Source: Methylotenera sp.
Lineage (GTDB): Bacteria; Pseudomonadota; Gammaproteobacteria; Burkholderiales; Methylophilaceae
Length of the DNA: 64,000 nucleotides
Reading direction: 5' to 3'
Assembly: GCA_021732365.1 (NCBI GenBank)
Contig: JAKFVD010000029.1
Span: forward strand, 1-64,000
In this document: positions 8,527 through 16,238 of the stretch, piece by piece
Layout: each line of letters begins with the position of its first letter
Numbering within the stretch: the stretch's first letter is position 1
Made by a program: the position numbers and the translations under genes
Notes under the pieces: generated by a model
Databases searched by the model: none
Told to the model about the DNA's origin: nothing
The model's input: only the letters and a program-made list of their open reading frames with translations

Positions 8527-8560
8527 ATACTAGGGATGCCAAATGTCAGATTTGTGACAA
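8527..8560 (-). promoter_or_regulatory. Pho-box-like promoter of the receptor-phytase unit
   Basis: Minus strand: TTGTCAC-AAAT-CTGACAT (8560-8543), close to the 18-base Pho box CTGTCAT-A[AT]A[AT]-CTGTCAY, including a matching spacer. Exactly ten bases downstream is TAGTAT (8532-8527), 4 of 6 with the -10 consensus. The half-site-to--10 spacing is identical to that at the tolQ promoter. The predicted start leaves a leader of roughly 80 bases before the receptor ATG. Confidence 0.65.
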
Positions 8561-8844
8561 CAATTTTAGACCGTAGTCTTTTAGTCTTAAATTGAATGGT
8601 TTATAGGTGAATTTGAGCTGATATGACTGTTAAAACAAACCAGTTAGCTGTTAATAACAATACTGACGAAAGTAGCTATATAAAACTGCAGATAAGCAAA
8701 ACTAGCAAGGCTAGCCATATTCTAAAGCTTACTAGGAGCATATTATTGAATAAGTTAACTAAGAAATATGGGCTACTTTTAATAGTATTTAACTTAAATA
8801 CGTTAAAAGTGTTGGTCTAATTTGACTTGATAACACAGCCCATC

Positions 8845-8878
8845 TTGTCATCAATTTGCAACAATTCAAAGTTAGATT
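8845..8878 (+). promoter_or_regulatory. Possible weak Pho-box promoter facing the GGDEF-like gene
   Basis: TTGTCAT-CAAT-TTGCAAC on the plus strand. The first half-site is a good match and the second matches 4 of 7. Ten bases later comes TAGATT (8873-8878). The layout repeats that of the two stronger sites in the window, which is why it is listed; on its own it would be unremarkable. Confidence 0.28.
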
Positions 8879-8975
8879 GAATTTTTGATAAAGTGTAAAA
8901 AGGTTTTTCTTAATAGTTTTCAGTCGTTTTATCACCAATAATTGCTTTATATAAACAAAGTTAAGAGTAAATATC

Positions 8976-9887
8976 GTGCAAAATAAATTAAATTCAGCGT
9001 TTACTATTAAAAGCTGCTTAGCTTTTCTTTCCATTTTTGGCTTGTATTTATATTTAGCCACAGGTGATATTAAAGCTTGGGGCATCATTAAATGGTTAGA
9101 TGTCATCGCAGAGGCTGGTACAACAATATTAGCGTTATTCTGGCTGATTTTATTGTTGCGTAGCCGCCCAGCTGGCCGCGTTACATTACTGCTTTCTTTA
9201 GGGTTATGCTGTTTTGTGTTTTCATGGTGGATGGACTTTTTAGACGAATTTATCAAAATTCCAGCAGATGTTTTTTGGGATAACTGGCTAGAGAGTTTGC
9301 CTATTCCAGCAGGTTTGGTTTTATTAACATTGGGTATTTTTCATTGGCACAAAGAAGAGCTGGCCATTAGTGCACAAATGGCAAAGCGCGAACGCGTATT
9401 TCGCGAACATCGTTTATTTGATGGATTAATTCCTTTGGGCGGAGCAGATTACTTACGCGAACAAGTAAAAATGGCACTTAAAGAGGCAAATTTTCTAAAT
9501 CAACCATTTTCACTAGTAGCTGTAGATTTGAATGATTTTAGCCACATTAATCATACTTATGGTCATCAAGAAGGCGATCAAGTGCTGCAGTCGATTACAC
9601 AACTATTGTTACTTAATTTACGTGAACAAGATTTATTGTGCCGCTTGGCAGGCGATCGATTTGTGGCAGTATTACCTAACACCAGCGTTTCACAAGCCGA
9701 AACAATCGCCAATGAATTAAAACTTGCCATTGAAAATTTAGCTTATAAAACAGCCAAGCAAGGTTTACGCATTCACTTAAAAGCGAGTGCGGCAGTAACG
9801 GCGGGCGTTCAAGAAGATGCCAATAGCTTAATTAAAAAACTCAATACGAATCTAGGCGCTGTAAAAAAACGCCCAGTACTTGTTTAA
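8976..9887 (+). CDS. Membrane protein with a degenerate GGDEF domain
   Basis: 303 residues with a GTG start (AAGAG eight bases upstream). There are about four predicted membrane helices (around residues 12-28, 40-62, 68-88, 106-123), a short coiled linker, then a GGDEF fold (about 148-300) with VAVDLNDFSHINHTYGHQEGD. The signature loop reads AGDRF (225-229) instead of GGDEF: the metal-binding glutamate is replaced by arginine. Cyclic-di-GMP synthesis is therefore doubtful, and a receptor or scaffold role is more likely. The gene faces away from the phosphorus locus across a shared 535-base region and precedes an AraC-type regulator by 84 bases. Three 15-base tandem repeats overlap its stop codon. 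Confidence 0.8.
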   Translation: MQNKLNSAFTIKSCLAFLSIFGLYLYLATGDIKAWGIIKWLDVIAEAGTTILALFWLILLLRSRPAGRVTLLLSLGLCCFVFSWWMDFLDEFIKIPADVFWDNWLESLPIPAGLVLLTLGIFHWHKEELAISAQMAKRERVFREHRLFDGLIPLGGADYLREQVKMALKEANFLNQPFSLVAVDLNDFSHINHTYGHQEGDQVLQSITQLLLLNLREQDLLCRLAGDRFVAVLPNTSVSQAETIANELKLAIENLAYKTAKQGLRIHLKASAAVTAGVQEDANSLIKKLNTNLGAVKKRPVLV

Positions 9888-9924
9888 TAAGTGCTGGTTT
9901 AATAAGCACTTGTTTAATAAGTAC
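9880..9924 (+). repeat. Three tandem 15-base repeats over the GGDEF-like gene stop codon
   Basis: Units TTGTTTAATAAGTGC, TGGTTTAATAAGCAC and TTGTTTAATAAGTAC follow each other without gaps, and a fourth decayed unit may follow to 9939. The first unit contains the stop codon. Each unit carries a TAA in the same place, so the duplications add back-up stops. The GTGC/GCAC and AGTAC/GTACT words can also pair with one another. Confidence 0.75.
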
Positions 9925-9971
9925 TTACTTAATGCATATTTATTTAAATAATTTCTGTTGAAAACCCGCTC

Positions 9972-11006
9972 ATGATCATTAAAAGCGATAGCTACGAGCG
10001 CGATACTAGCTTTATATCTGCACATCATCAGCCAGCCATCGTCATGGATTTAGCTATTTCCCGCGGTGTGGATAGCCATTTGCTATTGCGCGGTACGCAA
10101 TTATTTTTAGATGATATGCTTACTGGGCATAAAAATATTTCCCCTGCCCAATTCATCACCATGCTGAGTAATTGTAACCAGCTACTTAAGGCTGATGACA
10201 CCAGCTTTCTGTTTGGGCAACGTATTTTGCCAGGTTTTTATGGGCCAGCAAGTCAGGTGCTCAATCATTCACTTAACTTACGCCAAGCATTAATCCATTT
10301 ATGTGATTTTCATGCGTTACTAACACCCTTAATGACGCCTCGTTATTTTGAAAATGACAGCCATTTTTTTGTGTATTGGCTAGATAGTTGTGGTGCAGGG
10401 CAACACCGAACTTTATTAGCTGAAGCGTATACGACAGCAGTAGTTGCGATGACAAACTGGCTTTCACAAGAAAAACTGCCATGGCGATTTAATTTTACCC
10501 ATGCGCAGCCACGTTATATTGAACAATACTGGGTAAATTTGAATGAAGATGTTGCATTTAATCAGCAACTAAACATGATGAGCATTCCACTAGAATATCT
10601 CACTAAAGTCTGGCCAAAAAACGCACCTATCGGATTAAAGATGGCCGAACTGGGGAGCAAAATTCAATTAAATGAACTAGGCTTTAAACAGAGTTTTTTA
10701 GACTCTTTGTACGAATATTTAAGACAAAATATTCAACATAATTTGCAATTAGAAAGCGTTGCAGAGGCATTTGGCATGAGCCCTGCCTCATTAAAACGTA
10801 AATTACTCAAGCACAATACACATTTTCAGGAACAGTTAGATTTAGCACGAAAACATGTAGCGCTTTATTTATATCAAATTAAGGGCTTTAAACATAACGA
10901 GGTTGCTGATTATTTACGTTTTAACGATATTAATAACTTTAGAAGAGCGTTCAAGCGTTGGACTGGTTTTCCTCCAGGGCAATTAATGCTGACTAGCTGC
11001 TTTTAA
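9972..11006 (+). CDS. AraC-family transcriptional regulator
   Basis: 344 residues. The N-terminal part (about 20-200) matches the arabinose-binding-like domain found in OruR/AraC-type regulators (ISRGVDSHLLLRGT, FGQRILPGFYGPASQVLNH). The C-terminal part (about 240-340) has two helix-turn-helix motifs: LESVAEAFGMSPASLKRKL and, in the second, NEVADYLRFNDINNFRRAFKRW with the usual G-x-x-P (GFPPGQL). No ligand can be named. There is no obvious Shine-Dalgarno before the ATG, and the short gap to the GGDEF-like gene suggests co-transcription. It is adjacent to the phosphorus locus, but no evidence shows it regulates it. Confidence 0.85.
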   Translation: MIIKSDSYERDTSFISAHHQPAIVMDLAISRGVDSHLLLRGTQLFLDDMLTGHKNISPAQFITMLSNCNQLLKADDTSFLFGQRILPGFYGPASQVLNHSLNLRQALIHLCDFHALLTPLMTPRYFENDSHFFVYWLDSCGAGQHRTLLAEAYTTAVVAMTNWLSQEKLPWRFNFTHAQPRYIEQYWVNLNEDVAFNQQLNMMSIPLEYLTKVWPKNAPIGLKMAELGSKIQLNELGFKQSFLDSLYEYLRQNIQHNLQLESVAEAFGMSPASLKRKLLKHNTHFQEQLDLARKHVALYLYQIKGFKHNEVADYLRFNDINNFRRAFKRWTGFPPGQLMLTSCF

Positions 11007-11038
11007 ATATTTGCCTTACTTAACACCTAAAAGCAGCT
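10995..11038. terminator. Long-loop hairpin at the araC-type gene end
   Basis: AGCTGCTTTTA (10995-11005), made of the last codons of the AraC-type gene, pairs perfectly with 11028-11038 across a 22-base loop. It sits between two converging genes. There is no clear T-run, so termination is only suggested. Confidence 0.35.
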
Positions 11039-11055
11039 TAAAATTGACGACTATT

Positions 11056-11430
11056 TTAGCGATTATTAAAAAAAGCAATATTCATAACACGATCATTCAC
11101 TAGCGTAAGCTCTGTTTCTTTGTAGGTACGTTTTTTGTCATATTTGACGTTATTTTTGTAATACCACATTTCAACTTTGACGGGTTTTTTGCCTTTTTCA
11201 GCATCTACATTTTTGCCAATAATTGAGCTGGCATTGGTTGGCTTAACTGAAAGTTGTTTTTTGGCTGGCGTACCTAATTTTTCAATCACTACTTTTTTTG
11301 ATTTACCACTAAAGCTGTTTAAAAACTCATCTTCAGTATAGGTTTTACCAGCCGCATTTGCTAAGCCTGATAAGGTTAATGCCAATAAACTAGAGGCTAG
11401 CACTAGGTGCGTTTTAAAATTCTTGTGCAT
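11056..11430 (-). CDS. Small secreted BamE/SmpA-like protein
   Basis: 124 residues. A clear signal peptide ends in LANA/AGK. The mature part contains the BamE/OmlA-like pattern: an early helix with FSGKSKKVVIEKLGTP, then beta strands with VEMWYYKNN and a final strand VNDRVMNIAFFN. BamE-like domains act as small periplasmic binding modules. This one lacks a lipobox cysteine and is not beside other bam genes, so a direct role in the BAM complex is not supported. It converges with the AraC-type gene and has its own 105-base upstream region. Best described as a periplasmic protein of unknown function with this fold (inference). Confidence 0.65.
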   Translation of the reverse strand: MHKNFKTHLVLASSLLALTLSGLANAAGKTYTEDEFLNSFSGKSKKVVIEKLGTPAKKQLSVKPTNASSIIGKNVDAEKGKKPVKVEMWYYKNNVKYDKKRTYKETELTLVNDRVMNIAFFNNR

Positions 11431-11535
11431 AAATCATTGTTCCTATTATAGGTTCCTGTTTCTAAATAAATTGGCCTATGTAAATTGGCAAATAGCCTTT
11501 ACGTAACGCTTCTCTCTCAAGTCTTGTTGACGCAA

Positions 11536-12315
11536 TTAATTAAACGAAAGCTTTAATCCATCATAGCCGGCAAATACATTGGCATATTCTTGATTTGCCA
11601 GCCTTGCGTTTAAAGACTGGTATTCTAAATCATGCGTCATATGAATCATATAGCTTTGTTTGGCTTTTATACGACCAATATAATCTAGGCTTTGTTCAAT
11701 ATTGATGTGTGTTGGATGCGCAATTTCGCGCAGACAATCAATTAACAAGATGTCTAAGCCATTTAATAAAGCAAATGATGTCTCTGGAATTTCAGATACA
11801 TCGGTCAAATAAGCTAAATTACCTACACGATAGCCATAAATTTGCATTTTTCCATGCATGACTGGTATGGGCGTAATTTTAGAGCCAAATAACGTAAAGT
11901 CTTGATGAATTACTTCTGTGCGTAATACGGGTAAATCCCAAAATGTTGCCATTGGCTCACGCAAGGCGTAACCAAATTTTTGAGCAATATGCGCTACTGC
12001 GTCCTCTTTGGCATATAAAGGGATTTGGCTGCGCTGGATTTGGCAAAATGCACGTAAATCGTCTATGCCATGTAAGTGATCGGCATGTGTGTGCGTGTAG
12101 AGTACGGCATCTACGCGTTTAATATTTTCACGTAAGGCTTGACTACGTAAATCTGGCCCTGTATCGATAAGGATATTTTCACCCGTATCTAAAGTGATTA
12201 AGCTTGAACATCTTGAACGCTTATTGCGCGGATTATCCGATAGGCAAGTTGCGCAGCCACAGCCCACCACAGGCGTGCCAGCGCTTGATCCCACGCCTAA
12301 GAGCGTAATTTTCAT
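11536..12315 (-). CDS. Metallo-beta-lactamase-fold hydrolase, PhnP-like
   Basis: 259 residues from the preferred ATG at 12315. A longer frame begins 12 codons earlier inside tatD, but MKITLLGVGSSAGTP is the usual family N-terminus. It has the binuclear metal motif THTHADH, a second ligand region VMHGK and LLIDCL, and an N-terminal cysteine cluster VVGCGCATC like the structural zinc site of PhnP (cyclic ribose phosphate phosphodiesterase). No phn genes are nearby, so the substrate is unknown; cyclic phosphodiesters or other phosphate esters are likely. It starts 7 bases after the tatD stop and is the end of the tatD-side operon. Confidence 0.8.
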   Translation of the reverse strand: MKITLLGVGSSAGTPVVGCGCATCLSDNPRNKRSRCSSLITLDTGENILIDTGPDLRSQALRENIKRVDAVLYTHTHADHLHGIDDLRAFCQIQRSQIPLYAKEDAVAHIAQKFGYALREPMATFWDLPVLRTEVIHQDFTLFGSKITPIPVMHGKMQIYGYRVGNLAYLTDVSEIPETSFALLNGLDILLIDCLREIAHPTHINIEQSLDYIGRIKAKQSYMIHMTHDLEYQSLNARLANQEYANVFAGYDGLKLSFN

Positions 12316-12322
12316 GGTTGTA

Positions 12323-13108
12323 TTAACATGGCTTGGCATTAACCTTTGCATGTTTAAACAGGTTAAAAAAGTTTTGGGTAGTGGCGTTCATCACATCTTC
12401 CAAATCAATGCCCCTAAGCGCCGCAATTTCTTGTGCAACATATCTAACATAGGCAGGCTGGTTGGTTTTTCCTCTAAATGGGATAGGCGCTAAGTATGGA
12501 GAATCAGTTTCAACCAGCATTTTGTCTAAGGGAATCGCTTTGGCGACTTCTTTGAGCTGAGTTGCATTTTTAAAAGTCACAATGCCAGAAAACGAGATAT
12601 AAAACCCCATTTCAATCGCCGCATATGCAACTTCTAAACTTTCAGTAAAGCAATGCATCACCCCACCCACTCTATTCGCGCCCTCTTCTTGCATAATGCG
12701 TAAAGTGTCTTCTGCTGCACTTCTGGTATGAATAATCAATGGCTTATTCGCTAAAATTGCGGCACGAATATGGGTGCGAAAACGCTCACGCTGCCATTCT
12801 AAATCACCTGTTAATCTAAAATAATCTAATCCTGTTTCACCAATCGCGACAACTTTAGGATGCTGCGCAAGCTTTACAAGCGTTTCAACCGTTGGCTCTT
12901 CAATATCTTCATAATCAGGATGCACGCCAACTGAGGCATAAAAGTTTTCATATTGCTCAGCTAGACTCAATACTTCAGGAAACTTATCTAAAGTAACAGA
13001 AACGCACAGCGCATGGCCAACCTCTGCATCAAGCATAGATTGTCTAACTGACTGAATATTAGCGATAATTTCAGGAAAATTAAGATGACAGTGTGAATCG
13101 ACTAGCAT
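12323..13108 (-). CDS. tatD: TatD-family metal-dependent hydrolase (DNase)
   Basis: 261 residues of the TatD/YcfH amidohydrolase-like fold. Metal ligands are visible in order: DSHCHL at the start, GETGLDYF, IIHTRSA, MHCF, and ETDSPYLAP near the end. Family members act as 3'-5' exonucleases or deoxyribonucleases. The surrounding order (tmk-holB-pilZ-tatD) is the standard one and corresponds to ycfH in Escherichia coli. The 76-base gap to pilZ shows no terminator, so it is likely in the same transcript. Confidence 0.9.
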   Translation of the reverse strand: MLVDSHCHLNFPEIIANIQSVRQSMLDAEVGHALCVSVTLDKFPEVLSLAEQYENFYASVGVHPDYEDIEEPTVETLVKLAQHPKVVAIGETGLDYFRLTGDLEWQRERFRTHIRAAILANKPLIIHTRSAAEDTLRIMQEEGANRVGGVMHCFTESLEVAYAAIEMGFYISFSGIVTFKNATQLKEVAKAIPLDKMLVETDSPYLAPIPFRGKTNQPAYVRYVAQEIAALRGIDLEDVMNATTQNFFNLFKHAKVNAKPC

Positions 13109-13184
13109 AGGGTGACCAAAACATTAAATATGACGAAAGACATGTACTGCAGGAAATAATTGCTTAGAAAAGAAAAAAACACAA

Positions 13185-13565
13185 TTACATAGTATGCGTT
13201 GCGCGATTAGATTTTAAAGTGCCGCCTAGTATAGCCTCAATTTTATTGCGCACTTCCAACCCACCATCTTTTTCGCTGAACTGCACGCCAATACCTTGAG
13301 GTCGGTTGGCTGAAGCGGTTGGCGTTGTCCAAACGACTTTGCCCACTACTTTCAGCTTGACTGGATCATCGACCAAGCTAAGCAACATGAATACTTCTTC
13401 GCCGATTTTAAAATTTTTATTAGTCGGGATAAATAAGCCACCGCCTTTGATGTAAGGCATGTAAGCAGCATATAAAGCAGATTTTTCTTTAATCGCCAGC
13501 GATAGAACACCTGGCTTGTTCACAGATTGGTCAGTCGTTGGGGTGGCGTTTGCTTGCGTGCTCAA
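13185..13565 (-). CDS. pilZ: PilZ-domain protein (type IV pilus assembly/c-di-GMP)
   Basis: 126 residues. The PilZ fold occupies about residues 18-115, with LYAAYMPYIKGGGLFIPT and the G-x-GVQF strand (QGIGVQFSEKDG). The RxxxR and DxSxxG c-di-GMP motifs are not seen, as in the type IV pilus PilZ proteins that do not bind c-di-GMP well. The start is a TTG with an AAAGA six bases upstream; the first in-frame ATG lies inside the domain. It is 29 bases after holB, the usual position of pilZ in Pseudomonas-like and betaproteobacterial operons. It likely acts in pilus extension with PilB/FimX-type partners (family knowledge). Confidence 0.85.
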   Translation of the reverse strand: MSTQANATPTTDQSVNKPGVLSLAIKEKSALYAAYMPYIKGGGLFIPTNKNFKIGEEVFMLLSLVDDPVKLKVVGKVVWTTPTASANRPQGIGVQFSEKDGGLEVRNKIEAILGGTLKSNRATHTM

Positions 13566-13594
13566 TTGAAATCTTTCTGTTGATTAATTAAGTG

Positions 13595-14575
13595 TTAATT
13601 AAAGATTTTAGTATAACTGAGTAAAATATTTTCAAGTTGCATTTCATTACTTAATGGGTGATTCGCCATTTTTTTCGCATCAAGCAATTTTTGCTGAAAA
13701 CTCAATAATAAATTTAAGTTTACGCTTTTGCACAAAGCTTGCAAAGCGTTAATATGCTGTGCGTGATACTGTGATTTTTGGCTTAATTTATAAGCAGTTA
13801 AATCAAAAATCCATTTCTGTATTGTATCAATTGCACGCTCCATGCCTAGCGACAAAAACATAGGTGCACATGTAAAAGTTTGTAATTTTGCACCTAATGC
13901 CAGCTGCTTAATCAACTCATCCGTCACGTCATTATCTGCCGCTGCCTGCAAAGCAATTAAAGGCGCGCCGCCTGCATAATCTAATAGGTTTTCAGCATTG
14001 TTCACGTTTTGTTGTTTCAGCCAGTCTAAAGCGTCTTGCTTGCTGGGTAACGGCATGTCAATTGCCTGACAGCGGCTAGTAATGGTGGCTAGCAAGCGTT
14101 GCGACTGATTGGTCACCAACAAAAACAGCGTATTCGCTGGCGGCTCTTCTAACATTTTAAGCAGGGCATTGGCAGAAGCGTTATTTAAAGTTTCGGCAGG
14201 CGAAATCAAAATAACACGGTAACCATTTGCTTGGTGTTGGGATAAACTCAAATAATCAATCAGTTGCCGTATCTGACCGACTGATATTTGGCTTTTTTTA
14301 GCAGCTTTTTTCTTTGGCGCATCTTCTGCTGATTCTGCGTCTTCTGGGCTAATCAAGCGAAAGTCTGGATGATGCATTTCTTTAAACCACGAACAACTTG
14401 CACATTCTCCACAAGCGTACGTTTCAATCGGCGCTTTACATAACAAGCTACGTGCTATATCTAAGGCAAAGTCTTGTTTGCCAATGCCTGCGCATCCACG
14501 TAACAACAAAGCATGCGGCAAAGTTGCACGTTGCTGCATAATATGTTGCCATTGATTTTTTTGCCAAATATACAT
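13595..14575 (-). CDS. holB: DNA polymerase III delta' subunit
   Basis: 326 residues. Clamp-loader AAA+ subunit with a modified Walker A (GCAGIGKQ, about 27-34), a zinc-binding cluster YACGECASC, the sensor region LLKMLEEPPANTLFLLVT and the SRC motif (TITSRCQ). The delta' subunit is normally not an active ATPase but supplies the SRC arginine to its neighbour in the clamp loader. It starts 5 bases after the tmk stop and is followed by pilZ. A short charged insert (EDAPKKKAAKKSQ) sits between the zinc module and the sensor region. Confidence 0.93.
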   Translation of the reverse strand: MYIWQKNQWQHIMQQRATLPHALLLRGCAGIGKQDFALDIARSLLCKAPIETYACGECASCSWFKEMHHPDFRLISPEDAESAEDAPKKKAAKKSQISVGQIRQLIDYLSLSQHQANGYRVILISPAETLNNASANALLKMLEEPPANTLFLLVTNQSQRLLATITSRCQAIDMPLPSKQDALDWLKQQNVNNAENLLDYAGGAPLIALQAAADNDVTDELIKQLALGAKLQTFTCAPMFLSLGMERAIDTIQKWIFDLTAYKLSQKSQYHAQHINALQALCKSVNLNLLLSFQQKLLDAKKMANHPLSNEMQLENILLSYTKIFN

Positions 14576-14580
14576 ATTAA

Positions 14581-15204
14581 TTATAGTGTTGCAATTACTT
14601 CTTTAACTAAAACTTTAACTTTATCAATACTCTGATTGGCATCAATAATATGAAAAATATGGGAATTTTCAGCTGCTCTTAATAAGTAAGCCTGACGCAA
14701 TTTTTCAAAGAATTGGGCATTCTCACGCTCAAACTTGTCTGGCTCGCGGGCGCTAGCCAATCGTTGCAGGCTAATTTCTACTGGCACATCAAACAGCAAG
14801 GTCGCATCTGGACGCAAATCACCTTGTACCCATGTTTCTAGTTGCTTAATTTTATGCGGCAATACGCCTTTTGCACCGCATTGATAGGCATAAGTCGCAT
14901 CGGTAAATCGATCCGAAAGAACATAAGCACCGCGCGCCAAAGCAGGCTCAATCACATTGGCAATATGCTCACGCCTAGCTGCAAACATTAAAAGCGTTTC
15001 AGTTTCTGGGTGCATAGTTTCATGCAGCAATAAGGCTCTTAATTGCTCGCCCAGTAGCGTGCCTCCTGGCTCACGGGTTGATACCACTTCTACGCCACGT
15101 GCTTCTAGCAATTCAACAATAATAGGAATATGCGTGCTTTTACCCGCGCCATCCATGCCTTCTAAGGTAATGAATTTGCCTTTTTTCACTTGTTCACTCA
15201 CCAT
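14581..15204 (-). CDS. tmk: Thymidylate kinase
   Basis: 207 residues. Phosphorylates dTMP to dTDP. It has the P-loop GMDGAGKST (about 16-24), the DR motif region STREPGG, the conserved SDRFTDATYAYQ, and a LID-type region with Arg residues (LASAREPDKFERE) as in bacterial enzymes. It lies between mltG and holB, with 26 and 5 base gaps, as part of the long fab-to-tatD transcript. Confidence 0.95.
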   Translation of the reverse strand: MVSEQVKKGKFITLEGMDGAGKSTHIPIIVELLEARGVEVVSTREPGGTLLGEQLRALLLHETMHPETETLLMFAARREHIANVIEPALARGAYVLSDRFTDATYAYQCGAKGVLPHKIKQLETWVQGDLRPDATLLFDVPVEISLQRLASAREPDKFERENAQFFEKLRQAYLLRAAENSHIFHIIDANQSIDKVKVLVKEVIATL

Positions 15205-15230
15205 ACTTAACCAATATTTTTACCCGAATT

Positions 15231-16238
15231 TTAACGCTTAGTTTTTTGTTTAAGCTGATATTTAACAACCGCGCGATTGTGCTCGACCAACGAATTAGAA
15301 AATGCATGGCTGCCATCGCCCTTACCCACAAAATACAAGGCTTTGGTTTTTTCTGGATGTAATGCGGCTTCGATTGATGCTAATCCTGGCATGGCAATTG
15401 GCGTTGGAGGCAAGCCGCTGCGCGTGTAAGTATTGTAAATAGTATCGGTCAACAAGTCTTTACGGCGGATATTGCCATCATATTTGTCACCCATGCCATA
15501 AATCACTGTTGGGTCTGTTTGTAAACGCATACCGATGCGTAATCGGTTGAGAAAAACACCTGCAATCATCGGCCGTTCAGATGCTTTACCTGTTTCTTTC
15601 TCTACAATTGAGGCCATAATCAGCGCCTCATAGCTGTTTTTGTAGGGTAAGTTTTGCGCCCTATTATTCCAAGCTTGACTCAGCTTAGCTTGCATGGATT
15701 CGTAAGCGCGTTTGAGTAAAACTACATCTAAAGTACCGCGGTCAAAGTAAAAAGTATCAGGAAAGAACAAGCCTTCTGCATGCGCTTCACCCTTGCCAAC
15801 TAACTGCATAATTTTGGCTTCAGATAATCCTTGCGTGGTGTTTTTAATCGCATCATTTTTGGCGATTTTTTCGCGCATCTGCTTAAATGTTTTACCTTCG
15901 ATAAAAGTAATGCTGCCCTGCGTAGCTTTGCCATGATTGAGTGACAGCAGTAATTGGTATGGAGTAATATTTTTGTTTAAGGTGTAATCGCCCGCTTTTA
16001 AACTCTGTTCTTTTTGCAGTACTTTTGCCAGCAATATAAAAGGCCAAGGGCTGGTTAATACTTGTTGGTCGACCAATTGATTGGCAATACTTTTTAAGCC
16101 ACTCTTGGGCTGAATAGTGATTTCTTGTGCCTGCGGCGCTAACCTAAGTGAGGTTTTCGCATAATACATCAACCAAGCGCCCAGTAAGATGGCAACTATA
16201 ACGCTAGCCGTCACTGTTAATCGAATAAATCGCATCAT
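15231..16238 (-). CDS. mltG: Endolytic murein transglycosylase
   Basis: 335 residues of the YceG family. Cleaves nascent peptidoglycan glycan strands at the inner membrane. One N-terminal membrane helix lies near residues 5-25, then a LysM-like subdomain, then the catalytic domain with the conserved E in ASIVEKETG (about residue 210) and the family hallmark YNTYTRSGLPPTPI. The first of two ATGs overlaps the pabC stop (ATGA), indicating coupling. Confidence 0.93.
   Translation of the reverse strand: MMRFIRLTVTASVIVAILLGAWLMYYAKTSLRLAPQAQEITIQPKSGLKSIANQLVDQQVLTSPWPFILLAKVLQKEQSLKAGDYTLNKNITPYQLLLSLNHGKATQGSITFIEGKTFKQMREKIAKNDAIKNTTQGLSEAKIMQLVGKGEAHAEGLFFPDTFYFDRGTLDVVLLKRAYESMQAKLSQAWNNRAQNLPYKNSYEALIMASIVEKETGKASERPMIAGVFLNRLRIGMRLQTDPTVIYGMGDKYDGNIRRKDLLTDTIYNTYTRSGLPPTPIAMPGLASIEAALHPEKTKALYFVGKGDGSHAFSNSLVEHNRAVVKYQLKQKTKR

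Larger units (their letters stand above)
8441..8975. other. 535-base divergent intergenic region
   Basis: Gap between the leftward receptor and the rightward GGDEF-like gene. It holds the receptor's Pho-box-like promoter (8527-8560) and a weaker Pho-box-like arrangement facing right (8845-8878). The rest is AT-rich. A 65-codon frame at 8623-8820 has no homology signature and a poor ribosome-binding site, so it is not called as a gene. Confidence 0.7.

Noticed and set aside
8623..8820. 65-codon plus-strand frame in the receptor/GGDEF intergenic region
   Set aside because: Poor Shine-Dalgarno, AT-rich low-information protein, no family pattern. It lies in a region better explained as promoters.
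8789..9256. 155-codon minus-strand frame
   Set aside because: Opposite-strand shadow of the GGDEF-like gene. The protein is Lys/Asn-rich without motifs.
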